Source: Peromyscus leucopus
Taxonomy: Eukaryota > Chordata > Mammalia > Rodentia > Cricetidae
NCBI RefSeq assembly: GCF_004664715.2
Contig: NC_051065.1
Coordinates: 147,013,487 to 147,077,486 of the forward strand
Direction: 5' to 3'
DNA: 64,000 bases
A model generated the notes under the pieces. It made no database searches and was not told where the DNA came from. It saw nothing but the letters and a program-made list of their open reading frames with translations. A program made the translations under genes and the position numbers. Positions 48,403-58,674 of this stretch are shown here, piece after piece; position 1 is the stretch's first letter, and each line of letters opens with the position of its first letter.

Positions 48403-51150
48403 ATTTTAATTAAAAGAAAAAAAAGCAAAAGGTTATAACTAACAAAAGAAAAACTATATACAAAAGTACAATAACTATATACAATATATACAAGTAATAA
48501 ATACCTAAACAATGTCTAGTCCATTTGTATTTGACAAACCAGAGAAAATAATTCCATTATCTATCCTATTTTGGTAAGTCCAAAATGTATATAATTCACT
48601 TTCTATCCTAGCTAATCTTCAACTATAACTAACTAATCTTCAACTATAACTGTCTAATCTTCAACTCCCTCAGAGACCCAAGAAGGAAATAATATTAGCT
48701 AACAAAAATAAAAACAGGAAATGCATGCAAGCAACTTCCAAAAAATTTGTAAGTTGACAGAAACAGCCAGCTGCCTGGACAGTCACCTGAGGTTTCACCG
48801 CAGTGTTGGGGTATCATCTTCAGCCTATAGACTTAGCATATCTGACAGACTCATTTGTGAAGTAGGATGTACACAAGGTCAACAGTTCAACCTCACACTG
48901 GGTGAGAGCAGTCCATGTACCAGAAACACCTGAATTCCACTAGTGTCATGTCATGATTCAGAATTTTAAATTCTGGAATTTGTTGATGGTTTTTTAATTC
49001 AGCTGTCCATTCTTCTTGGCTGTGTATATATGGTTTCATCTCAGCATCCCCTTCTTCTCCACATCCCTCTATTAAATGCCAGTCTACTATTGAGAGGTGT
49101 GAGCTTTCAGCTGCTGTTCCATTACACAACAGAAGCCATTGGCACACTGCCTGTTAAGCTGCCTTCGAAGAAAAGGGCACCGTACCTTTTCTGGATTGCA
49201 AAGGCCAATTCAGGGATGGAGCCATATTGTCCTGGCCTCAGAAGATGCCTTTTGATAAAGCCATAACCACACTTGTTTTGGCAAGAATCAGTAGTCCTTT
49301 GTTTCGTGTTCTGTCTGTCCATTTTGTCCTGTTGATTCAAGGATACTTTGTTGTCCAGTGGCTAACTTTTGCCACAATGAAAGTTAATTCCATATGCAGT
49401 TTCTTCAATGCCCATATTTTCTCTGAAGTAGATTGGTACTGCCAGGAGCCGACATGTCTCAAAAGAAAACTTTCTAAGTTATTAAAACATTTTAAATGCC
49501 ATATTCTGTAGATCTCTGAAGGGTTTGAAGATGACCTGTCTAAAACATCTCTGCTCAATTTTTAAAACATATCTAATATGACTACAAGTTCTATTGTAAT
49601 GTCCAACTACTAACTTTCATTTCTTTATATCCTAATAGTTGGTAATAATAACATTCAAGGATCAGAAAATTGCATTACATTGTTAAATGAATTGCATAAA
49701 TGCAATTAGAAATATTCATATAGCATTTTCTAACAATATCAATTTCAAATTTGTATACAATATAAAACAATCCAATCCAATGTAAAGTATTTAAAACTAG
49801 TAATTGTCTTTTTCTTTTCTTTCTTTCCTTTCTTTTTTTTTTAAACAAGAACCTTAAATCTAATCTCCTTTGCTTAGCCTTTTTCCTAACCTTTGACAAC
49901 AACTTGTAACCAACCCCCCCTAAACAATGAAATCTATCCCAGACCCAAAACCCATTAAAAAAACCAAAAAACCACCTGCCTCACACCACCTCTTTGGGAA
50001 TGTGGGCATTGTATTCTTAAAATTGCTTCCTGCTGGGTATGGGCGAAGTTATCTTTATCCTGAAAGAAAAATTTTAGGTTAATTGTCAAATTCTAGGAAA
50101 GGTAACTATATCCTTCATTATTATCCAGTCTGTGTATAATGCCAAAGTTCAGGGTTTATCTCAAGTCCTTATTCAAGTAGTCTTTGAGACTGGATTATCT
50201 CAGCTAGTCATCTCAAAATTGCTCTGAGCACCTTGTAGTTCAAGGTTGAACTATAGATGATGTTTGTTAGATTAGTGATATTATTATTGTCCATGTGGAA
50301 TTGTTGTTGTTGTGGGGCCCCAACTTCTTTCTGGAGACTTCAGTTGATGTTAAGCCTGGCCATGATTTCCTGCAGAAAACTGATAAGAGACTCAAACACA
50401 AAGACATATATATGCAGCTAATTGAAGCCTTTTTTCTAGATTAGTTAGTACTCTATATGACCATTCATATCTTAACAAAGTTTAAAATATATATATATCT
50501 TTATATCTATATATATAAATATTAATCTTGTAAATTTTGATATAAAATTCATACTTTAAGAAAAGTTTAAAGAATCAGAATAGAATCAAAGAGTTGAGAT
50601 TAGTAATAGAATAGTCCCTTAATTAATTTGGCTTTTGTCCTGTCCCGTAGCAGAAGATGGCTCTTTTATTCTGGCATGATACAGGGAGTTTGCATTTTCC
50701 TTTTAACAACATGCTTGAGTTTAAAGAAGGAGAGAGCCATTCTCCAACTCCAAAGTCAGCTTTAAATTTTAATTGAACTGGGACTATTAGAAGACCAATA
50801 GTGTTAACTCTTTAGAGAAAAGCAGAAACATACATTTAGGAAGACATAAAATTTTTTAGATAATATATACCCATACGCCATTTCACTCTGTTTCCTGGGA
50901 TAGATGATTTGTCCCATTTCTTCAGTTGTCTCATTTGTCCAGTGTTCTTCAGATTCCTTAACCCTCATTCTTCTAAATGACAAAAACAAAAACCTTTCCC
51001 CAAGACTAATTTTGGGAATGTTCCTTTTTGGCAAGTTATTATCTGATTAAATGAAAAGGCATGTGTTACTGGTACAATTTAGTTTAAATTGGGTCCTCAT
51101 GCTGGTTGATGAACTATCACCTCCTCTAATTAAGAGGTTTCTCTTGTTCA
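48403..51150 (-). other. ERV2 post-pol region without env
   Basis: About 2.7 kb between integrase and the purine tract. No reading frame longer than about 94 codons and no env-like block. The same sequence recurs in ERV1 (about 11.6-14.9 kb) and ERV3 (about 30.5-32.1 kb), so it is an old part of this family. One short frame (51034-50804) shares its ESEEHWTNETTEE-like codons with ERV1, although ERV1 has stops around it. Confidence 0.75.
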
Positions 51151-51152
51151 AA

Positions 51153-51434
51153 TCAAACCTTTATCAATTTTGATGGTACCCCCAGCTTATCTTCTCCTGT
51201 AGAAACAAAAGCAAAACCTTGTCCCCAATGTATTAAATACCCTGGTTTCCATTCTGAGGTCAGCACATCCTTAAAGTATATAGGCTGATTTAATTCTGTA
51301 GTTTTATCTATTATCCAATGTCTCTCTGCAGCTGTTGTTCCTTTCTCATTGGCATTCAGAAAATTCAAAGTTAGTAGAGCATTATGAAGTCTATTTCTGG
51401 GGGTTTTTGTTACCCCTTTCTGTTTATTTAGCAT
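51153..51434 (-). pseudogene. ERV2 integrase C-terminal part
   Basis: A 93-residue frame with LLTLNFLN, then WKPGYLIHWGQGFAFVSTGE, the retroviral integrase C-terminal DNA-binding type. Separated from the catalytic core (51515 upward) by stops. Confidence 0.85.
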
Positions 51435-51514
51435 ATCCTTTAGAGTTCTGTTTGATCTTTCTATAACTGCTTGACCTGTAAGATTATGTGGTATGCCTGT
51501 AATATGCTTTATAT

Positions 51515-52123
51515 TTAATAAGCAAAAAACTGTTTCATTTTAACAGAGACATATGATGGAGCATTGTCAGTTTTGATTTGTGCAGGTATACCCATGATGG
51601 CCATAACTTCTAGCAAATGAGTGATTACAGAATCAGCTTTTTCAGAACTCAAAGCAGTTTCCCATTGAAATCCTGAATAAGTGTTGATGGTGTGGTGTAC
51701 ATATTTCAATTTTCCAAATTCTGCAAAGTGAAACACGTCCATCTGCCAGATTTCATTCTTCTGAGTACCCTTTGGGTTACATCCTGCTGGTAATGGCATT
51801 TGATTGAAGAAGGAACAAGTAGTACATTTCTTTACTATTTCTTTGGCTTGTTGCCAGGTTATGGAACAATCCTTTTTTAAACCTTTACTATTGACATGAT
51901 GTTTTTTATAAAATTCTGAGGACTCCAGCACATTTCCTATCAATAATTTATCAATCTCATCATTGCCTTGTGCTAGAGGGCCTGGCAGACCAGTATGGGA
52001 TCGAATGTAAGTTATATATAAAGGAGGACTCCTTTTCCTGATTGTATCTTGTAATTGAATAAATAGTGAAGTTAATTCTGAAGCATCAGGGATAAATTCT
52101 GCAGTTTCAATATATAATAACAC
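51515..52123 (-). pseudogene. ERV2 RNase H end and integrase zinc/core domains
   Basis: 202 residues. The frame starts in RNase H, passes IRSHTGLPGPLAQGNDEID, then the HH...CTTC zinc site, WQMDVFHFAEFGKLKY (first catalytic Asp) and IKTDNAPSYVS (second). It stops at FFAY before the catalytic Glu block. Class II (beta-like) integrase. Confidence 0.9.
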
Positions 52124-52245
52124 TCTTTCAGCATACTAAGAGTCAGTTACTATGTTGAGAGGTTCTGAAAAATCCATTAATACCAACAGAATAGCATACA
52201 ATTCTGATTTTTGAACTGAATTATAAGGACTTTTAACCACTTTAC

Positions 52246-52938
52246 TTAAATTTTCTGATTTGTAACCTGCCTTTCCTTGTTTGTTGGCATCTGTATGAAA
52301 TGTATGAACTCTAGATATGGGTTTTTGCTGTACAATTCATGAGGCAAGATCCAATCAGCTTTCTTTATAAGATCAATTCTATCACATTTGGGATATTTGC
52401 TGTTAATTTCTCCCAAAAAATTACTGCAAGCTCTTTGCCAAGGTTCACTTTGTGTCCATAATTTTTCAATCTCCTCCTTAGTTAAAGGTACAGCAATTTC
52501 TGCTGGGTCTATTCCTGCTAATTGACGAAGTCTCAATTTTCCTTTCCAAATCAAGTCAGAGATTTTTTCCACATAAGTTTTTAATTTTTTATTTGGTTTA
52601 TTTGGTAAAAATATCCATTCCAATATAATATCTTCCCTCTGCATTAATATTCCAGTAAGAGAATGCCTAGAAGGTAAAATAACCAAAATGCAATCCAGCC
52701 TTGGATCAATACGATCCACGTGCCCTTCATGTACTTTCTTTTCTACCAAGGCCAATTCTTTCTCAGCTTCAGGTGATAATTCTCTTGGACTATTTAAGTC
52801 CTTGTCACCTTCTAAGGTTTTGAACAAATTAGTCAGTTCATCATTTTTTACCCCAACAATAGTTCGTAGATGAGAAATATCTCCAAATAATCTTTGAAAG
52901 TCATTAAGAGTCTGTAGTCTATCTCTCCTAATTTGCAT
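52246..52938 (-). pseudogene. ERV2 RT thumb/connection to RNase H
   Basis: 230 residues covering the RT thumb and connection (QTLNDFQRLFGDISHLR, LTKEEIEKLW) toward RNase H. A stop at about 52245 and another near 52136 break the RNase H frame. Confidence 0.8.
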
Positions 52939-53089
52939 CTTTGGGGGTCTAATTTTTTTGTAGCTCTATTTTATATCCTACATAATTAATAGAATCTCCT
53001 CTTTGTATCTTTTCAGGAGCAATTTGTAATCCCCAACAAGGCAAAATTTTCTTTACTTCTTCAAACATTCTTTCTAAAGTATCTGCATT

Positions 53090-53449
53090 TCAGTCAGCTA
53101 GTAAAATATCATCCATATAATGATAAATTATAGATTTAGGAAATTTTTTATGTATCATTTCCAATGGCTGTTGTACAAAATATTGGCACAGAGTTGGGCT
53201 ATTCAACATTCCCTGTGGGAGGACCCTCCATTGAAATCTTTTAACCGGTTGAGAATTATTATAAGTAGGCACTGTAAAAGCAAATCTTTCTCTGTCTTTT
53301 TCTTGTAAGGGTATTGAAAAGAAACAGTCTTTTAAATCAATAACTATGAGAGGACATCCTTTTGGTAACAGAGTAGGCAAAGGCATCCCAGATTGTAGAG
53401 AGCCCATTGGCTGAATTACTTTGTTAATTGCTCTAAGGTCTGTTACCAT
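53090..53449 (-). pseudogene. ERV2 reverse transcriptase core
   Basis: Open from about 53620 without an ATG; the ATG-started part is 119 residues. Motifs: [26 protein letters not shown] (catalytic Asp), [19 protein letters not shown] and the intact YMDD box. A TGA at 53088-53090, shortly after YMDD, cuts the frame; homologous sequence continues past it. Confidence 0.92.
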
Positions 53450-53623
53450 TCTCCATTTACCAGATTTCTTTTTAATAACAAATACAGGAGAATTCCAAGG
53501 GCTGGTTGATTCTTCAATATGCTGAGCATTTAGCTGTTCTTCTACCAGCTCTTCTAAAGCCTGGAGTTTCTCTGTTGTTAAAGGCCATTTCTGGACCCAT
53601 ACAGGCTTGTCTGTTAACCATTT

Positions 53624-53848
53624 TTAAGGTAGAGCTGTTGGTGTCTTTGGGAGATCATCAGTTGTTTTGCCCCGTTCTTGTATAATATGGATGGCTGATG
53701 ACCACTCATTAGAACAATTTCTTCTAATATTTCTCTCAGAAACATGTGCTAGTTTATGATTTTTTTCTGTGATTGGAGGGATGTTAATCTGAGTATTCCA
53801 TTGTTGCAACAAGTCTCGACCCCACAGGTTCATAGCTATGTTAGCCAC
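53624..53848 (-). pseudogene. ERV2 protease-end / pol-start frame
   Basis: 74 residues beginning just past a single in-frame TAG (53849-53851) after the protease. Carries IAMNLWGRDLLQQW, the GRDLL block found at the end of beta-type retroviral proteases. Confidence 0.75.
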
Positions 53849-54421
53849 CTATGGTTTTAATTTTCCTCTCTGTCCTTCTGGACCTATACATTCAAGCCAT
53901 GTTACACTCTGTTTCACCTGAGATAACGTCCCAATTCCTAACAGTTGAATGTTTACCTCCTGAAGAGGCCAAGTTGGATGCCAAAATTCTAGTGCAATTA
54001 TGGTAACGTCCACACCTGTGTCTACCAGACCAGACAACAAAACACCATTTATTTTTATCATTAATTTTGGTCTTTGTTCATTAATAGAAGTTTGCCAAAA
54101 ATTTTTATTTATGTTTTCTCCTGAATTTTCTATTCTCTCTGTTTCATCATCCTGACCAGCATGATTTATTCCAACAGGCATTTGGTTATTTAATCGCTCT
54201 GAGCAGGGGTTTCCTCTATGGCTGCAGGAAAGGTTTGAACTGGATTTGCTATGGGGCCTACATGAGGCCCCTCTGGGAGTTTCCTGAAGACTGAGGCAAA
54301 GGATTACCCTGTCTGTCCTTTGTTGATCTACATTCATTGGTCCAGTGTTTTCCCTTACCACACCTTCTGCATATTCCAGAAGGAAGGGGCATTCTGTTGC
54401 CATTGTTCCTTGAAGAAACAT
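53849..54421 (-). pseudogene. ERV2 protease (pro) frame
   Basis: 190 residues in a different frame from gag and overlapping its end by about 160 bp, as in class II elements that shift ribosomes into pro. Active-site block LVDTGVDVTII (DTG intact), then LLGIG. Ends at TAG before the GRDLL block. Confidence 0.88.
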
Positions 54422-54695
54422 TGTTTCTAGGAATGACCTGTTTACAGTCCCTTTTCAAATGTCCTTGCTTTCCACATCCAAAACATCTAACATTCCTCAA
54501 ACCTTTTGAAATTGCTTCTCCTACCCACATATCATCATGCTCATGAGCCTCAACATTAACTGTATCTCTAATCCAATCTTCCAAAGGTGCAGATCTTGCC
54601 TTTAACAGCCTGATTATTCTTTTGCATGCTGCATTCGCATTCTCGAAGGCCAAAGATTCAATTATTATCTTACTAGCTTCTGAATCCGAGACCAT
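54258..54695 (-). pseudogene. ERV2 gag, nucleocapsid part
   Basis: 145 residues with two CCHC zinc knuckles, CFGCGKQGHLKRDC and CRRCGKGKHWTNEC, which bind genomic RNA. It is out of frame with the upstream capsid part because of the break near 54780. Confidence 0.92.
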
Positions 54696-54775
54696 TCTCT
54701 TTACTGCTGAAGCCAGTCTTTGTAAAAAAATCTGTGAAAGATTCTTTTGCGCCTTGCATAACCTTTGTAAATGAC

Positions 54776-55510
54776 TCAGTTTTTTTTTCCTGGTTCCTCA
54801 ACTCTGTCCCATGCATTCAAGGCTGCCGTTTGACATAAAATTAAGGTTTGGACATCATATAAACATTGTGTTTGTACTGAAGCATATTGGCCTTCTCCAA
54901 TAAGCTGATCCTGGCAAACTTGTATTCCTTTATCCCTCCATTGTTTTTCTATGTTTTTAGCTTCATCCTTGAACCAAGTTAGAAATTGAAGCCTCTGGCT
55001 GGGATCAAGAACAGCTTGTTCCAGCTCCCGCCAGTCCTGTGGTACAATCCTATTATATGTTGACCAAGAGTTTAACATTAGTTTTACATATGGGGAATGC
55101 ATGCCATAAGATACTATTGCCTCCTTAAACCTTTTTAAATCCAACATTTCAATTGGAGCCCAAATATTTTGTATAGTCATTTGATCAGGCATCTGCTGTA
55201 TGGTTACAGGATAAATTAAGGGTGACTGTGTGAAAACAGGCTTTCTTTCTGTAACCTTATGATCCAAACTTGAAACAACTTCACTGTTAATTTCTTCTGT
55301 CTGAATTTTTAAAGGTTTAACAAGTTTTTCTAAAGCTGTCATCCTGGCACTTAAATCGACTATCTTTTTAAATAGTAAAATGAGGATAAGCATAGTGATA
55401 AACTGCATAATTCCAACAATACTAATCTTCTCATATAGTTGTTTCATTGTCAGACTGCCTAAAATTTCAAACAAAACCCAATTTTCTTCCAATGTACACA
55501 TAAAACCCAT
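54776..55510 (-). pseudogene. ERV2 gag, N-terminal and capsid part
   Basis: 244 residues. An N-terminal hydrophobic helix (VGIMQFITMLILILLF) is followed by a heptad-like coiled coil (VDLSARMTALEKLVKPL), then capsid with WAPIEMLDLKRFKEAIVS and VPQDWRELEQAVLDP. The helix suggests membrane insertion at the ER, as in intracisternal A-type Gag. The frame ends at EEPGKKN where an A-run (about 54780-54789) has changed length; the rest of capsid and nucleocapsid follow in another frame. Confidence 0.88.
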
Positions 55511-55648
55511 TTTTTTAAAATGTGGAAAAAATTTCTCTTTTAAATAGTTTCCTTTAAAATATCTGATATGTTATGACTTACCATCTGTGTAGAACAGTAG
55601 AAATCCGAGGAAATTTCAAAGCAGCCACCTAGTGTCCGAGGTGTGAAT

Positions 55649-55699
<51 letters not shown>

Positions 55700-56012
55700 G
55701 CGTAGCTGGCTAAAGCTTAAATCCAGCCACGTGTTCCCTCTTGAGCCGAGTCAAGGCTTGACTCTGGCTTCCTTAAGCTCTGATGACATGTGTTGGCTTT
55801 ACAGGCGGGGTCCTGTTTGGCAGGGCAGGCCTGAGTTGTTTGTAGCACCAGCTTTAAGCAAGCAGCTCATGGTTAGTCTGACCTGAGGCCAAGCAGACCT
55901 GGGCCTGGGCTAGGGAGCTGCTGCTCGGACTAGGGAGCTGCCCAGGCTAGGGAGCCTGCCGCCCTTGCGAGAAACCAGACCTGCCGCCAAGCCAAGCAGT
56001 TTTTAATGGATT
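55511..56012 (-). other. ERV2 leader
   Basis: Untranslated leader between primer site and gag. Includes an (AG)n run of about 45 bp at 55650-55696 and repeated GGGAGCTGCC-like stretches around 55910-55950. No gene seen. Confidence 0.7.
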
Positions 56013-56031
56013 CTTGTCACATTGGGCACCA
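56013..56031 (-). promoter_or_regulatory. ERV2 primer binding site
   Basis: TGGTGCCCAATGTGACAAG two bases after the 5' LTR. The first eight bases are canonical for lysine-tRNA-primed class II elements; the remainder has drifted. Confidence 0.7.
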
Positions 56032-56033
56032 GA

Positions 56034-56473
56034 TGTTGATGTAACCAACTGTCTTATTAAATAAGAAACACAGAACCAATGTAAAAGAGAAAGCCAAGAG
56101 GTCAGAGCTCAGAGCTAAAATCTCACCCTTCCTCCTGCAGTGGTCCTAGCTCTCCGAAAGAGAGCTACTTCCTGTGTGTATGTCTTTTCATAGTCTTTTT
56201 GTTCTGCCTTCTCATTGGTTGTAAACCCAAACACGTGACTGCCTCATCACTGCCTGTGTGTACAGCCCTCCAGGTCTTAAAGGTGTATATCTCCAATGCT
56301 GGCTGTATCCCTGAACACACAGAGATCTACCTAGCTCTTCTACCTAGCTCTTAAAGGCGTGTGCCACCACCGCCACGCTCTTGCTATGGCTCTAATAGCT
56401 CTGACCCCTGGGCAACTTCATTTTTTAACATACAATCAAAATCACATTTCAGTACAATTAGAATATCACCACA
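56034..56473 (-). repeat. 5' LTR of ERV2
   Basis: Minus-strand TGTGGTGATATTCTAATTG ... CATCAACA. Carries a B1-like GGTGGCACACGCCTTTAA module with a small deletion and local repeat (AGCTAGGTAGA twice) compared with the 3' LTR. Confidence 0.93.
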
Positions 56474-56535
56474 CTCCTGTTCTCATCCCATCCCCCACCC
56501 CACCTCACCAATCCACCTGTGATTTGTTTTGGTTT

Positions 56536-56660
56536 TTTAAAGATGGGGGTCTCTCTATTCCATACCTCTAACTGTCCTGTAACTTGCTATGTAGACCAGA
56601 CTGCCTTCAAACTCACAGAGATCCACCTGCCTCTGCTGCCTGAGTGATGGCATTTAAGGA
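56536..56660 (-). repeat. B1 SINE, old
   Basis: GATGGGGGTCTCTCTATTCC, GCTATGTAGACCAGACTGCC, CAGAGATCCACCTGCCTCTG. Confidence 0.72.
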
Positions 56661-56839
56661 GCTTTTCCATATTTTGAGTGGAGTCTGTTCTTTGCTGTGT
56701 TGACTCTTCTCATTCATTGTGTCAAATGGAAGAAGCTTCAAATGGACCAGCTTTTCTTCTTGTGTATTTATAAAACTAGAACACTCTACATATGTAAGAG
56801 ACAGTTTCATTCTTTTCCTAATGACTTGAACAATCTTTC

Positions 56840-57140
56840 ATGTGCCTGGGTGTAAGTGCATGGGGGGGGGGCAGGCACGTTTCTGCTCATGAGTGTGGAG
56901 GCTAGAAGTTAACACCAGGACCCTTCCCAACGTTCTTCACTTTGACAGCACCTCTCAGTGAACCTAGAGTTAACGGATTTGTGACTGGCGGAGAAGTCCC
57001 AGGGATCAGCCCATCTCCACCTCCCTAGGATTCCAGCCATTCATAACTGTGCCCAGCTGTGAAATGGGTGCTGGGGATCAAATTCAGGTCCACCCCGCAT
57101 ACAGCATGCTCTTTAGCAGTTCAGCCACCTCCCCAGGCCT
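56840..57140 (-). repeat. B4/RSINE-type SINE, antisense
   Basis: GTGAAATGGGTGCTGGGGAT, GATCAAATTCAGGTCCACC and CAGCCACCTCCCCAGGCC. Confidence 0.65.
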
Positions 57141-58487
57141 CTGAAAATGTTTTCTTTTTCCTTTTCCCTACAAACAAATGTATTCTCTCAGGCCACATTA
57201 AAGAAAGGAAGTATTTTTGTTGCATTTCAAACATTTTTTTTTTAAATTTGTGGCTTAAAAGCTGTTCATTTCAGGTTTTTAGAAAATTTTAAATAAACAT
57301 AAAAATAAGCTAGTTTTATGAGTCTTGTGAGTCAATTATCAAAGTTTAATAATATAAAAATATGGCAATCTTATATCATCTATTAAAATTGCTTGCTTCT
57401 GTGCATTTATTAAATATTATTTCTTTATGCTACCTGTCTTCTTCCTCAAAGTATTTATGTTTATTTCATTTTGTGATTTTATTTCTTCCTCCTCCTCCCC
57501 CTCCTCTTCCCTGGCCTCTTTCTCTCAGCCAGTTAACATATATTTAATGTCTATGTTCAGTTGTCATGATTTTGGATCCAATAAGTGAAATGTTCACTAA
57601 ACATTCAAATTCAGATGTGTGGTGGGAAGTTGGTGTACCAACAAGAGCCAAGATGTGAGCTAAGTGGGCGTGTAATTTTAGGATATCATTTAGGGAATTT
57701 GTGTCAAAACGGGGATCAGATCCCAATGTGAGCCATGGGACATTCTGATAACTCTGATATCGCCAGTGCAGGGAGATAGAGAAGATTTAGTAAGGCAGGC
57801 TGACAGTGTTGACCAAACCCTTTGATAGAGGAAATGCATTCCTTGATCAGAGAAAGAATCCTGGAACGCATTAAGAAGCACATTTTTAAGAAAAGGATTG
57901 TTTCATGCCAATGTTCGGTTATGTGAAATAAATAAATAACTCATCATCTGATTTAGAAGATTAGGTAATTAATGATCTAGCCTTTTTTTTTCCCCAAGAG
58001 GAGATGCCCTGAACTGCACAGGAATAACAGTATAGACATCGCAATCAAAGTTTCCTGGCAAGAATGGCAGCAATGTGATGGGGATAGCCAGAGGGCACTG
58101 GGTAAGGAGAGATTTTACAGCAGGCATTGGGAGAGATAACCAGGTCTTTACCCCAAGCAAGCTTATTTTAGAGCAGTTGACTAAGAATTAAGCATTACAG
58201 AAAAACAAAAGGAATAGGAACCTCTAGGGAAATATAGAGCTCACTAGTGGATTTTAAAATGTTTCATGGATTCCTCTTTATCAGTTAATTAGTTTTGGAT
58301 TCATGACTTCCAGGGGGGAAAAGGCCTTTCATGTTAACATGTCACCACTTCCATTATCAGGAAAAAACAAGGTTTGGTACAGGAGGTGATGGATTTGCAA
58401 ATGCTCTTGTTTGCTTGGTAATACCAGAACTGAGGGCAGGAGATAGACACTCTGTGGCCTTATTTGGTATATTTTTCAAAAGTGTTG
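57141..58487. other. unassigned part of V2R intron 2
   Basis: No gene or clear repeat recognised; AT-rich. Confidence 0.4.
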
Positions 58488-58674
58488 AGAGCACTGGAGA
58501 GATGGCTCAGAGGTTAAGAGCATTGGCTGCTCTTCCAGAGGTCCTGAGTTTGATTCCCAGCACCCACATGGTGGCTCACAGCCATCTATAGTGGGATCTG
58601 ATGCCCTCTTCTGGCAAAAGTTATGCAGAAAGAGCACTTCTACATAAAATAAATACATACATCTTTTTTTAAGT
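58488..58674 (+). repeat. B2 SINE
   Basis: GCACTGGAGAGATGGCTCAG, CCCACATGGTGGCTCACAGC, CTGATGCCCTCTTCTGGC, A-rich end. About 200 bp before V2R exon 3. Confidence 0.95.

Larger units (their letters stand above)
47952..56473 (-). mobile_element. ERV2: near-complete class II provirus antisense in V2R intron 2
   Basis: Two LTRs of 438 and 440 bp bound it, with a perfect 6-bp target duplication CTCCTG at 47946-47951 and 56474-56479. Order on the minus strand: 5' LTR, primer site, about 0.5-kb leader with an (AG)n run, gag, pro in another frame overlapping the end of gag, pol (RT, RNase H, integrase), about 2.7 kb with no env frame, purine tract, 3' LTR. Gag has a hydrophobic N-terminal helix plus coiled coil. 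Stops and shifts interrupt gag, pro-pol, RT and integrase, so the copy is defective. It sits antisense to the V2R and inside an L1 3' UTR. Confidence 0.93.

Noticed and set aside
47952..56473. ERV2 as an intact, active virus
   Set aside because: Gag, pro-pol, RT, RNase H and integrase frames are all interrupted and env is absent.
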